A stretch of 44,033 bases of DNA from CAZOBJ01 sp964577825 (GTDB taxonomy: Bacteria > Planctomycetota > SZUA-567 > JAFGNG01), in the NCBI GenBank assembly GCA_964577825.1, contig CAZOBJ010000018.1, positions 1-44,033 on the forward strand, given 5' to 3'. Below are positions 1-8,195 of the stretch, piece by piece. The position numbers were made by a program, and so were the translations under genes. Under the pieces are notes generated by a model. The model made no database searches, was not told the origin of the DNA, and saw only the letters and a program-made list of their open reading frames with translations. Within the stretch, counting starts at the first letter, position 1. Each line of letters opens with the position of its first letter.

Positions 1-750
1 CACCGACGAAAGAACGTTTCCGCTGGAGTCCACGGGAACGACAAAGATCTCCACGCGGCGGTTTTGACGCCGGCCCGCGGCCGTCTCATTCGAGGCCTCG
101 GGGTACAACGCACCCCACCCGGCCGGCAGGAGCAACTCCCGGGGATAGCCCACCTCGGCCAGGTACTCCGCCACCGCCAGGGCCCGGCGCAGAGACAGCT
201 GCCGGTTCGAGTGGATGCCCTTGCGCTTGAGGTGCTTGATGGGCTGGCTGTCCGTGTGGCCGACCACGAGCAGGCCGTATTCCTTCGGCGCCAACAGGTC
301 GGACATGGCCTTCAGGCCGCGCTTGGCCGCGGGCTGCAGCTCCCAGGAGCCCACGGCGAAGAAGAAGTCGCTCTGCAGGCGGATCCGGTTGCCCTCCAGG
401 GTGCCCTGGAGCTCCTCGGCGATCGCGCGCAACTGGCGGCGCTCCTCGGTCGTCAGCAGCCGCACGTCGCGGACGACCTTGACCGGCTGCTTGCGCATCT
501 CTTGCATCTCGGCCTCGAGCAGGTTGACCTGTTGCTCCAGGCCGTCGATCTCCACCTCCTGCATCTCGATCCTCTTCTCGCGTCGAGCCAGCGTATCGCG
601 CAGGGCCAGGATTGTCTTGTTCTGCTCCTTGTTCACCTCGTTGAGATGGTCGTTCTCGCGCCGAAGCTGCTCCACGTCCACGCAACCGACGCCGCCCACG
701 AGCAGCGCGCCCACGGCGACCGCCCCCAGCATCCAACGCAGTCTGGCCAT
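1..750 (-). CDS. OmpA-family peptidoglycan-associated lipoprotein (3' end runs off window)
   Basis: The frame opens at an ATG (750) behind an AGGAGA ribosome site and is still open at base 1, so about 250 residues are visible and only the last few are missing. The N-terminus has a hydrophobic signal ending GGVGC, with Cys23 as a plausible but weak lipobox (Gly rather than Leu at -3). Residues about 27-85 are a charged coiled coil. The C-terminal half is an OmpA/MotB-like domain with the motifs VVGHTDSQP and NRRVEIFVV, which in this family bind peptidoglycan. The protein probably tethers the outer membrane to the cell wall. It follows the membrane HTH gene by about 100 bases on the same strand. 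A MotB role is unlikely because no transmembrane stator segment is seen. The family call is firm; the exact role is inferred. Confidence 0.85.
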   Translation of the reverse strand, partial: MARLRWMLGAVAVGALLVGGVGCVDVEQLRRENDHLNEVNKEQNKTILALRDTLARREKRIEMQEVEIDGLEQQVNLLEAEMQEMRKQPVKVVRDVRLLTTEERRQLRAIAEELQGTLEGNRIRLQSDFFFAVGSWELQPAAKRGLKAMSDLLAPKEYGLLVVGHTDSQPIKHLKRKGIHSNRQLSLRRALAVAEYLAEVGYPRELLLPAGWGALYPEASNETAAGRRQNRRVEIFVVPVDSSGNVLSSV

Positions 751-854
751 GCCTTGTCTCTCCTTTTCGCACCACTGCTCACGGTTGCGTCGGGGCGAGA
801 GCACAGCTCCTGCCGTACAGCCGGCTGCGCTATTGGGCTCGCCTGTCGGGTCCG

Positions 855-1892
855 TCAAAACTCGGTGGCCGGGCTCGACTCGGCCGGTTCACCCGGCGTC
901 TCGCCCTCGCCCTCTGTCGCCTCCGGGCCGCCGGCCGCCGGCTCCTCCCCAGCGGGCGCTTCCTCAGCGCTCTTCCGGCCCCAGCCAAGGGGATCGTACA
1001 TCGGGCTTTCGCGGACCTCGCTCATCTCTTGCCCGCCGTAGAGCGCGGATATGTAGCCGGGCAGGAACCCGAGATCCTTCGTCATGACCCCCATGGACAA
1101 GCTGAAGGGGATCAGGCTCACGATGAACGCGAGGGCCAGCGGAACCACCCACCATCCGGAAGCCTCCTCGGCGCCCACCTCCGCGCCGGCGACCGCCGCG
1201 GGATGCATGCCCACGCGGGCGCGGCGCTCCTCCGCAGACATCAGCCCGCGTGGCTCGGTGGCCGCTTCCGCTTCGACGCCGAGAGCCTCTTCCTCGGGCT
1301 CGGGCTCTTCGATGATCTCGGCCACCTCTTCCGGCGCGGGCTCTTGCGCCTGGGCCTCCTGCGGTTGCCGCTCAATGCGCTGGGTGCCGCCGCGCGCGGG
1401 CTCTTCCTCTTCTTCCTGGAAAACGAGGTCCTCGTCGCCCAGGTCCTCGCCCAGATCGAGCTCGAATTCCTCTTCCCGCGCGCCCTCGGGCTTGGCCTGC
1501 TCCTGGCCCTCAGCGCCCTGTTGCTGCTCACCACCTTGCCGCTGCGCCTGCTCGAATTCTTCCATGCTCATCTCACCCACTGCGTCCAAATCGGTTTCCG
1601 TACCGCTCTCTGCGGTCGGCTCCAAATCATGCGCCTCAGCCGCGGCCTGCTCGCCGGACGGGCCCGACGAGTAGCTCTTGCCCAGCTCAGCGGCCAGGCT
1701 CTTCACGTCCGACTCCTTGAAGTGCATCTGCCCGTCCTTCATCGCCGCGTCGAGCTTCCCTTCCGCCACGTGGTTGAGAAGCTCCTCGTCCGAGATGCCC
1801 AGGCGCTGGGTCGCCTCCGGCACCGTGAGGTAGGAGTCCAGAAACGTGGTCTTGTCCATGTCCTGGTCTTCGGGCTTCTTTTCGTCAGCCAT
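855..1892 (-). CDS. Membrane-anchored protein with excisionase/MerR-type HTH and acidic linker
   Basis: 345 residues from an ATG preceded by GGGAGGAAACC. Residues about 18-70 (YLTVPEATQRLGISDEELLN and following) read as an excisionase-type winged HTH of the HTH_17 kind, usually DNA-binding. Residues 75-240 are strongly acidic and Gln/Glu/Ala-rich, with runs of Glu, and are probably disordered. One clear transmembrane helix lies at about 247-270, followed by a short loop and an acidic tail. No enzyme motif is visible. The combination suggests a DNA- or protein-binding domain held at the inner membrane. It sits between a small membrane protein and the OmpA-like lipoprotein on the same strand. 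The HTH could instead act as a protein-interaction module; function is unknown. Confidence 0.75.
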   Translation of the reverse strand: MADEKKPEDQDMDKTTFLDSYLTVPEATQRLGISDEELLNHVAEGKLDAAMKDGQMHFKESDVKSLAAELGKSYSSGPSGEQAAAEAHDLEPTAESGTETDLDAVGEMSMEEFEQAQRQGGEQQQGAEGQEQAKPEGAREEEFELDLGEDLGDEDLVFQEEEEEPARGGTQRIERQPQEAQAQEPAPEEVAEIIEEPEPEEEALGVEAEAATEPRGLMSAEERRARVGMHPAAVAGAEVGAEEASGWWVVPLALAFIVSLIPFSLSMGVMTKDLGFLPGYISALYGGQEMSEVRESPMYDPLGWGRKSAEEAPAGEEPAAGGPEATEGEGETPGEPAESSPATEF

Positions 1893-1948
1893 GGTTTCCT
1901 CCCGCCGAGCCCCGGCTCAGCGCACAAACCCCCACATAGGTCCGCAGG

Positions 1949-2005
1949 TCATTCCCGGACAAACTCCCGCATCTGTTCGTAGGCCAATTCGCCCCGAGAA
2001 TTCAT
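1949..2005 (-). pseudogene. 18-codon duplicate of the preceding gene's C-terminus
   Basis: Directly after the small membrane-protein gene an ATG overlaps its stop codon (ATGA) and opens 18 codons. The encoded peptide closely matches the last 19 residues of that gene: both begin MNSR, then share YEQM, EFVR and a stop. The DNA of the two units (1949-2005 and 2002-2061) is clearly related but not identical. It is either a remnant of a deleted tandem paralogue or a partial tandem duplication. It could be translated by coupling, but no independent ribosome site is seen. Confidence 0.6.
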
Positions 2006-2367
2006 TGCGAGCGAACGAATTCCTGCATCTGCTCGTAATTCAATCCGTCACGAGAATTCATTTCGGTATCCACCCGCAAGTCGTAACGCATGTTGCGGGC
2101 GGCCTTGAGTGTCAACTGCCTTCTGGATTCGTTGTAATCGTACAGCGCCATCACCCCGTTGCGGGCGTCGATGATCCACAGGTAGTTCGAGCGAAGCGGG
2201 GTCTGGTCACGCGTGCCGGGCACAACAATCATCGCGCCCACCAGGCCCTGGGTCTCGGCTGCCACGGCCTCGTCGGTACGCAGGATCCCCTGCCCCTGCA
2301 ACACGAGCATAAGTAGAAGCACCGCGATGGCGCCCAATAGGAAATACATCACCTTGTCCGTGCGCAT
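2002..2367 (-). CDS. Small single-pass membrane protein of unknown function
   Basis: 121 residues. I chose the ATG at 2367 because it follows GGAGAGGAGCACGGT; a longer frame reaches 2415 but its extra residues look non-coding. An N-terminal transmembrane helix (MYFLLGAIAVLLLMLVL, residues about 6-23) is followed by an extracytoplasmic domain. The segment NYLWIIDARNGVMALYDYN looks like one beta-propeller-like or sensor strand pair. No known family was recognised. It has its own promoter (2437-2466), which separates it from the PfkB gene upstream. Its last 19 codons are duplicated just downstream. Confidence 0.7.
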   Translation of the reverse strand: MRTDKVMYFLLGAIAVLLLMLVLQGQGILRTDEAVAAETQGLVGAMIVVPGTRDQTPLRSNYLWIIDARNGVMALYDYNESRRQLTLKAARNMRYDLRVDTEMNSRDGLNYEQMQEFVRSQ

Positions 2368-2436
2368 ACCGTGCTCCTCTCCGCAGCATGCCGTTGGCGC
2401 GGCCCGACCATACAAGGGCCGGGGGTCCCTTTAATA

Positions 2437-2466
2437 ACTATAGCCGAAGGCCTTGAGCCGTTTCAA
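2437..2466 (-). promoter_or_regulatory. Promoter for the small membrane-protein unit
   Basis: On the minus strand TTGAAA (2466-2461) and TATAGT (2442-2437) are separated by 18 bases and lie about 70 bases upstream of the ATG at 2367. The fit to a sigma-70 type promoter is good, in an AT-rich patch that stands out from its surroundings. Confidence 0.55.
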
Positions 2467-2529
2467 GCAAAAATCCGCCCATCGCTCGGCACGGGCGCCA
2501 AGCGGCCGGACCTCCCAGCGGGCTATCCG

Positions 2530-3471
2530 CTATTCGCTCGGGGCCACGGGCTCCACCCGCGCCTCGGCCGCGCGCACGGCCTGCGGATCGACGGTCCCGG
2601 CGCGCACCTGGGCCACGGCGCTCGCCGCGGCGGCCACCGCCCGGGCCAGGCAGCGGTCCGGGGCCTCCCCACGGACCCGAGCGGCCAGGAACCCGGCCAG
2701 AAGCGTGTCGCCGGCGCCCACGGTGTTGCAGACCGGTCCCGGGGGCGGGCTGTGTGCCCACCAACCGCCCTTCTGCGTGAAAAGACCCGCCCCTGCGGCC
2801 CCGTCGCTGACCAGAAGCTCCTTGGCAGCGCCGGACCGCAGGGCATCCACGGCCGCGCCGCGCAGGGCCTCAAGCCCCTCCAGCTCGCGGCCGACCAGCT
2901 CGCCGAGTTCCTGGCGATTGGGCTTCAAGAGCGCCACACCGTGCCGAGCGACCACGCGCAGGGCCTCGCCGCTCAGGTCCGCGGCCACGCGCAAGTCTGA
3001 GCAGGCGACCTCTCGCACGAGCCCGGCCAGGTCCTCGGGGCTTACGCCCGGGGGCAGAGACCCGGAGAAGACCACCCAATCCGACCCGGCGGCGCGCTCG
3101 CGCACCTGGGCGGCCAGCCGAGCCAGATCTGCCTGCCCCACGGGCGCCCCGGTCTCGCGCAGGTGCATGTCTCGACCGTCGGTGGGGTCGAGCACGGTCA
3201 TGTTTTCCCGGGTGGGCGCGTCCACGGGCGTGAGCCGTACGTCGACCGGAAGACCTGCGAATCCGGACCGATAGAACTCGAGTTCCTCGGATCCCACGAA
3301 CCCCATAAGCTGCGCCGGGCACCCGAGCAGCCCCAGCGTCCGGGCCAGGTTCGCGGCCTTGCCCGCGGCCTGGCGCACGACCAGGCGCGCGTCCACGTGA
3401 CGCCCGGGCCCGAACCCGGGCGCCTCGACGACCCGGTCCACGGCGGGGTGCAGCCCCACGCAGGTGATCAT
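2530..3471 (-). CDS. PfkB-family sugar kinase, 1-phosphofructokinase-like
   Basis: 313 residues, starting at the ATG at 3471 (a longer frame to 3528 adds an Arg/Gly-rich non-coding-looking extension). It begins MITCVGLHPAVDRVV, typical of the FruK/LacC branch of the ribokinase superfamily. It has the first family signature (AAGKAANLARTLGLLG, residues about 35-50) and the second (NTVGAGDTLLAGFL, about residue 250) with the catalytic Asp of GAGD. LLKPNRQELGELVG fits the conserved mid-domain strand. It should phosphorylate a sugar phosphate with ATP in the cytoplasm; the substrate cannot be told from sequence. There is no PTS gene nearby. It lies just downstream of the Wza-like gene and may supply precursors, which is inference. 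Confidence 0.85.
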   Translation of the reverse strand: MITCVGLHPAVDRVVEAPGFGPGRHVDARLVVRQAAGKAANLARTLGLLGCPAQLMGFVGSEELEFYRSGFAGLPVDVRLTPVDAPTRENMTVLDPTDGRDMHLRETGAPVGQADLARLAAQVRERAAGSDWVVFSGSLPPGVSPEDLAGLVREVACSDLRVAADLSGEALRVVARHGVALLKPNRQELGELVGRELEGLEALRGAAVDALRSGAAKELLVSDGAAGAGLFTQKGGWWAHSPPPGPVCNTVGAGDTLLAGFLAARVRGEAPDRCLARAVAAAASAVAQVRAGTVDPQAVRAAEARVEPVAPSE

Positions 3472-3544
3472 GCCCTGCCCCGGCCGGCCGCGGGCCCCAC
3501 CGCGTCTCGGCCGGACACACGTCCGCATCTACGCGCGCAGATCC

Positions 3545-4795
3545 CTAGTGCGTGCCCAGAAGCCGGGACTTGGTGATGATGTGCTTCCATTGCCGGTCGC
3601 CCTCGCGGAACCGGTTCTTGGCGATGTTGTCCAGCTGCAAAACGGTGTTCAGCGGAGCGAGCACAGAGGAGAGCACCTCGTTCGTGTAGAAGAGCGGGGT
3701 CTTGGGCACGTACACAACGTCCCCGGCCTCGAGCTCCACGTCCGAGGCCCGGCCCATGGCCAGGTCGGCGTAATTCACGCGCAGCACCTCGCGCGGCTCC
3801 TTGATCCCGCCCCGGATCACGAAGCATCGGCGCGACCACGCCTGGCCGTCGATCATGCCTTCGGCCGCGGCAATGGCCTCCAGGAAGGTGACCCGTCCGG
3901 CGAAGCGGTAGACAAGAGGCTCGCGCACGGCCCCCACCACGAACACCTTGCGGTCCGTGCTCAGGGTGCTGGGCAGGTAGATGAAGTCCCGCGGACGGAG
4001 GAGCACGTTCTGCGAAAGATCCCTCTCTTCCAGGAGCTGCTTGAAGTCCACGTCCAGGATCCGCCCGTCGCGCGCCAGATAGGCCGCCTCCAGGTCCACC
4101 ACCTCGCGCGGGCGCTCCTCGGCCAGGCTCGCTTCGGGGAGGACCCCCATGGCGCCGGCCTGGCTGAGCACGTCCAGCAGGCGCGTGTCGTTCTGGATGA
4201 CGTGGCGGCCCGGCTCGCGCACCGGGCCCATGACGAAGACCGAGTTGCCGCCGAAGCTCTTGCCGATCACGGTGACCTGCGGGTTCTTGTAGTAGCGGGC
4301 GAGCTCCCTGCGCAGCGCGTCGTTGAGCTCGCGGTAGGTGAGTCCGGCGGCCATCACCTCGATGTCGAAAAGGTAGTTGATCCGTCCGTCCGGACGAACG
4401 GGCACGGTGCGCTGAGTGTTGGCCTCGAACGGGATGCTGATGCTGAGGATATCTCCCGTGCGGATGCGGTACTGGCGACGGGACCCGCTCTCAGCGGCCG
4501 AGGGAGGCTCGGTGCCCGGGACCTCCGCCAGGACGTGCATGGAGCCTTTCGAGGCGCGCTCCTCGCTCTCCGAAGCGGCGAGCCCATGCTGCGGCGTGCG
4601 GCGGGGCGCGTCCTCCGCGTCGAACTCCGGCCCGCGGAACGCGTACCCGGCCAGCCCCAGGCTACTTGCGCCCGCCAGAGCCGGCTCGGGCCCGCGGTCC
4701 GCCCGGGCACCGCCCGGCGGCGGGTCCGCGCGCAGCGCAGCGCCCGTGAGACACAGGCACGCGAGCGAGATCAGGATTCGCGCATGGGTTCGCAT
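3545..4795 (-). CDS. Polysaccharide export protein, Wza-like (Poly_export plus SLBB domains)
   Basis: 416 residues from the ATG at 4795, preceded by GAGGAGC. A signal peptide (ILISLACLCLTGAALRA) suits export; no convincing lipobox is seen. Residues about 95-180 form the polysaccharide export domain (YRIRTGDILSISIPFEAN, then VRPDGRINYLFDIEVMAAG). Two SLBB modules follow, beginning VFVMGPVREPGRHV and VFVVGAVREPLVYRF, with a final export strand ending DVVYVPKTP. The protein should form the outer-membrane/periplasmic channel for capsule or exopolysaccharide. It lies 27 bases downstream of the Wzc-like gene, the expected partner. The C-terminal 45 residues are polar and helical rather than an obvious membrane helix. 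Confidence 0.88.
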   Translation of the reverse strand: MRTHARILISLACLCLTGAALRADPPPGGARADRGPEPALAGASSLGLAGYAFRGPEFDAEDAPRRTPQHGLAASESEERASKGSMHVLAEVPGTEPPSAAESGSRRQYRIRTGDILSISIPFEANTQRTVPVRPDGRINYLFDIEVMAAGLTYRELNDALRRELARYYKNPQVTVIGKSFGGNSVFVMGPVREPGRHVIQNDTRLLDVLSQAGAMGVLPEASLAEERPREVVDLEAAYLARDGRILDVDFKQLLEERDLSQNVLLRPRDFIYLPSTLSTDRKVFVVGAVREPLVYRFAGRVTFLEAIAAAEGMIDGQAWSRRCFVIRGGIKEPREVLRVNYADLAMGRASDVELEAGDVVYVPKTPLFYTNEVLSSVLAPLNTVLQLDNIAKNRFREGDRQWKHIITKSRLLGTH

Positions 4796-4822
4796 AAGCG
4801 GGCTCCTCGGGACCGGCAAGGC

Positions 4823-7261
4823 CTAGGTCCGGGTCCGGGTGCCTGTCAGCCGGTCGGTTCGCTCTCCATAGGGCAGGTAGTACTCGCCGGACCGGTACCC
4901 GTAGTAATAGTAGCTCGTGGCGCGCTCGCGCACCTTGTTGAGTACCGCGCCCACGACCGGGCTTCCCACGTGGCGCAGGCGATACAGGGCCATGCGCACC
5001 GCGCCGACCTCCACCTCCTCGGCCGCGATCACGACCAGCACGCCGCGCACATGCCCGGACAGCGTGCTCGCGTCCACCACGGGCAGCACGGCCGGGCAGT
5101 CGATGATCACGTTGTCGAAATTCGCCTGCGCCTGTTCGAGCAGGCTCTTCATCTGGGCCGAGCCCAGCAGCTTGGCGGGATTGCGCACGTGCGCGCCTGC
5201 GGGGATCAGGTTCAGGCCCGGGACCGAGGTCCCATACACCACGTCCTGGTAGCGCGCCTCGCCGCCCAGGTGATCGGAGAGCCCATGCTGCAGGGACCTG
5301 TTCCCCTGCAGGATGTCCACGAGCTTGTGCCCGCGCGGACGGCGCAGGTCGGCGTCGATCAGGACCACGTTGTTGCCTTCGAGCGCATAGCTGATGGCCA
5401 GGTTCGCGGCGATGGTGCTCTTGCCCTCGCCCTGCCTGGCGCTGGCCACCAGCAGGCATCGCTCCGGGCCGCCGGTGCGCGCGTACCGGATGTTGTTGCG
5501 CAGGTGCTCGTACACGGTGGCGATATGGCTGTCCGGGTTCTCCGGCGCGATGGTGACGGTCTCGCGCTCCTCCCAATGGGGGATCACCCCCAGGTAGTTG
5601 AGCCGCAGATGATAGTACACGTCGAACGGGGTGTGCAGCCGGGTGTCCATGCCCTCCAGCAGGAACGCCACCGCGGCGCCCAAGATGAGCCCCAGCACCG
5701 CGCCCAGCAGCACGTCGAGCCGGATGCGCGGGGACTCCAGGTACGAGACCACGGACCCGATCCTGTCGAACTGACGCTGTTCCTTGACCTGGGCGAGCAA
5801 GAGCCGCAGGTCGTCGAGCCGGTGGTAGATAAGCCGCTCCTGCTCGCGATGCCGGTCAAGCTGCACGAGCAATGCCTCGCGACGCTCGGTGAGCGCGCGC
5901 AGCTTCTCTTGCTCCGACTCGGGCAGCCCGGCCAGCGGGTCCTCGACGGTTGCGGGCTCGGCCGCGGCCGCTCGCTCTTCCAGGTCGGCCACGCGAGCGG
6001 CGGCGAGTTCGCGTTCGCGGTCCAGGCGGCGGATCTCCGCGAGCATCTTCTCTTCGCGCTTCGTAGGCAGGGGCGGCACCTCGTCGAGGCTCGTCACGTT
6101 GCCCTCGCGGCGCAGCTCCGCGCGCACGCCTTCGATTTCGCGCTCGACCTCGCGCAGACGAGGGTGCTCGTCCGTGTACCGGGTGCGCATCTCCGCGCGC
6201 AGAGCCACGAGCTCGCGCCATTTCTCGCGCAGGTGGTTGCCCGCAACGAGCACTGCGTCGATGTCCTGCATTGTCTGGATATGGAACTGCTCCCGGGCCG
6301 CCTCCCAGCCGAGGTCGCGCTTGAGCAACGCCAACCGGCGCTCCAGGTCGGCCAGGTCGTTCGCGGCCCGTAAGCGCGCCTCGCGCAGCGGATCCTCGAC
6401 CTGCGCGAGCTCGTCCCGGTCGGGCTCGTAGGCGCGGATCTGACGCGTGACCTCGGCGAGCTGTACGCGCACTTCGCTCAGCGCCCGGCCGTTGGCCTTC
6501 TGTTCGTTCCGCAGGCGATCACGCGCGTCCTCGATGCGCGCCACCCGCTTGGCGCGAGCCACGTCGTTGAACGCGGGCACGAGCAGCCGCGCCACGAGCT
6601 TGTGGACCTCCGGCCGGCCGCCGCGCACCGTAATCTCCATCTCGCCCGTGTGCAGTTCCTGCACCGTGAGCATGCCGCGCTGTTCGAGATAGCCGGGCGG
6701 AGGCGAGCGCTGCGGGTCCCCGAACACCTGGCGCAGTTCGGTCAGGAACTGCTTGTCCGCAGCGAGCAGGCCCTGGCGCTCGCGGATGTACGCGTCCGCA
6801 AGCTCGCGCAGGCACCCATCCAGGTCCTCGCTGTGGAGCACCCGGCGCACGCCCTCGGTCTGCTCGGCGCGCAGCGCGATGGGCACCGGCCCCAGACGCA
6901 GGTCGCGCGCGTCCGGCACGTCCCGCTCTACGCAGCGCACCTTGGCCACCCACACTTCGTCGCGCAAGTAGCGGTCCAAAAGGAACACGATGGCGGGCAC
7001 GCCCGCGAACACGAGCAGCACGACCAGCCAATGCCTGCGCAGCACGCGCAGGCTGCGGCGCAATTGCAGGCTTTCGCCCTCGGGCACCGGATGGCGGTGC
7101 AGGGCCTCGGGCGGGGCCTCGTCCTCGGGCGGCCAAGCCCGGGCCGGGGCCTCGGGCGACGAACCGTCGCCGCGCTCGGACGGCGCGGCGCCGCCCTGCG
7201 CCCTGCGGCGCCTGTGCTCTTCCATCTCATGGAGGCTGAACTCGTCGCGACGCTGCGCCAT
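4823..7261 (-). CDS. Wzc-like polysaccharide co-polymerase / bacterial tyrosine kinase
   Basis: 812 residues. A polar N-terminus (about 70 residues) precedes the first transmembrane helix (WLVVLLVFAGVPAIVFLL). Residues about 100-510 are a long periplasmic coiled-coil-rich region of Wzz/GNVR type, closed by the second helix (about 517-538). The cytoplasmic kinase domain has Walker A (ARQGEGKST, about residue 610), Walker A' (VVLIDADLRRP) and Walker B (NVIIDCPAVLPVVDAS). The tail carries a Tyr cluster (SYYYYGYRSGEYYLPY) near residues 780-800, the usual autophosphorylation site. It should control chain length and export together with the Wza-like protein. The ribosome site (GGCGGAACG) is modest. 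Confidence 0.9.
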   Translation of the reverse strand: MAQRRDEFSLHEMEEHRRRRAQGGAAPSERGDGSSPEAPARAWPPEDEAPPEALHRHPVPEGESLQLRRSLRVLRRHWLVVLLVFAGVPAIVFLLDRYLRDEVWVAKVRCVERDVPDARDLRLGPVPIALRAEQTEGVRRVLHSEDLDGCLRELADAYIRERQGLLAADKQFLTELRQVFGDPQRSPPPGYLEQRGMLTVQELHTGEMEITVRGGRPEVHKLVARLLVPAFNDVARAKRVARIEDARDRLRNEQKANGRALSEVRVQLAEVTRQIRAYEPDRDELAQVEDPLREARLRAANDLADLERRLALLKRDLGWEAAREQFHIQTMQDIDAVLVAGNHLREKWRELVALRAEMRTRYTDEHPRLREVEREIEGVRAELRREGNVTSLDEVPPLPTKREEKMLAEIRRLDRERELAAARVADLEERAAAAEPATVEDPLAGLPESEQEKLRALTERREALLVQLDRHREQERLIYHRLDDLRLLLAQVKEQRQFDRIGSVVSYLESPRIRLDVLLGAVLGLILGAAVAFLLEGMDTRLHTPFDVYYHLRLNYLGVIPHWEERETVTIAPENPDSHIATVYEHLRNNIRYARTGGPERCLLVASARQGEGKSTIAANLAISYALEGNNVVLIDADLRRPRGHKLVDILQGNRSLQHGLSDHLGGEARYQDVVYGTSVPGLNLIPAGAHVRNPAKLLGSAQMKSLLEQAQANFDNVIIDCPAVLPVVDASTLSGHVRGVLVVIAAEEVEVGAVRMALYRLRHVGSPVVGAVLNKVRERATSYYYYGYRSGEYYLPYGERTDRLTGTRTRT

Positions 7262-7318
7262 CTCGTTCCGCCATACTCGGTCGAGCCCGACAAACGCGAC
7301 CCGGAGCCCCTGCCCCGG

Positions 7319-8170
7319 CTACACCATAGCGTTCTGCTGCAGGGCGTCGGCCCCGATCAGGTGCATCACCTCCGCGTCCACGGTCCGCTCGCCCAGGCAA
7401 TAGGCCCGGTCCAGGGCCAGCTTGCACAGTCGGTTCACCTCGCGGGGTGCGCCGTCGCTGAGGGCGTACACCTCGCGCTTCGTCTCCGCGGGAAAGGCGC
7501 TGGGGCCCTCCCAGCCAGCCGCGGACATGCGGAAGTCCATGTACTCGCCCACCTCCTCGTGCGAGAGGAAGCTCAGATGGTACCGCAGGCCCACGCGCTG
7601 GTCGATCTGCGGCAACGACCGCACGCGCGCCGAGAGCTCCGGCTGCCCCGCCAGGATGACGGTAAGCGCATTGCGATCGCGCGTGCCCAGGTTCGTCAGG
7701 TTCTTGAGCTCGACGAGGGCCTTGTCCCCGAGCTCCTGGGCCTCGTCGATGACCAGCACCATCAGGCGGCCGATGCGGGCCACGCGCTCCTGGAGCAAAT
7801 CGAAGAATCGTCCCATGAGCTCGTACATGCTGCCGTCGGGCACCTGGTCTCGGCGCAGGCGCAGGCCGCGGCGGCGCTCCAGGTGGAACACGATCTCGCG
7901 CAATAGATCGAAAGCCTCGAAATTGCCGTTGGGCAGGTGCACGACGTGGTACCGGTGCGGCTCCAGGTGCGCGCAGAGCTGATGCAGGACGATCGTCTTG
8001 CCCGCGCCGATCTCGCCGGTCAGCAGGCCGAAGGACATGTTTCCGTCCCGGACGAGGTACAGGAGCCGCTCCAGGGCCTCCACGTGCTCACAGCCCGGGA
8101 AGAACAAGCCGCCGCCCGAGTTGTTCTCGAACGGGCGCGTGCGCAGCCCCCAGTGGTCCAGATAGTCCAT
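7319..8170 (-). CDS. AAA ATPase of the GspA/ExeA type, exopolysaccharide-associated
   Basis: 283 residues from the ATG at 8170 behind GGGAGACATCC; the open frame extends to 8350 but the extra part overlaps the upstream gene and looks non-coding. It begins MDYLDHWGLRTRPFENN, typical of the ExeA/GspA family. It has Walker A (GEIGAGKT, residues 52-59), Walker B (MVLVIDEAQEL, 137-147) and a sensor stretch (LTVILAGQPEL). Relatives of this ATPase commonly accompany polysaccharide-export and exosortase loci. It is cytoplasmic, with no C-terminal peptidoglycan-binding extension as in long ExeA forms. It lies 57 bases upstream of the Wzc-like gene, in the same operon. Confidence 0.87.
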   Translation of the reverse strand: MDYLDHWGLRTRPFENNSGGGLFFPGCEHVEALERLLYLVRDGNMSFGLLTGEIGAGKTIVLHQLCAHLEPHRYHVVHLPNGNFEAFDLLREIVFHLERRRGLRLRRDQVPDGSMYELMGRFFDLLQERVARIGRLMVLVIDEAQELGDKALVELKNLTNLGTRDRNALTVILAGQPELSARVRSLPQIDQRVGLRYHLSFLSHEEVGEYMDFRMSAAGWEGPSAFPAETKREVYALSDGAPREVNRLCKLALDRAYCLGERTVDAEVMHLIGADALQQNAMV

Positions 8171-8195
8171 GGATGTCTCCCGCGTGCAGGGGCCC

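Noticed and set aside
3464..6373. A 969-codon open frame on the plus strand
   Set aside because: It runs antisense through the Wza-like and Wzc-like genes, is His/Arg/Ala-rich with no domain, and is open only because of high GC.
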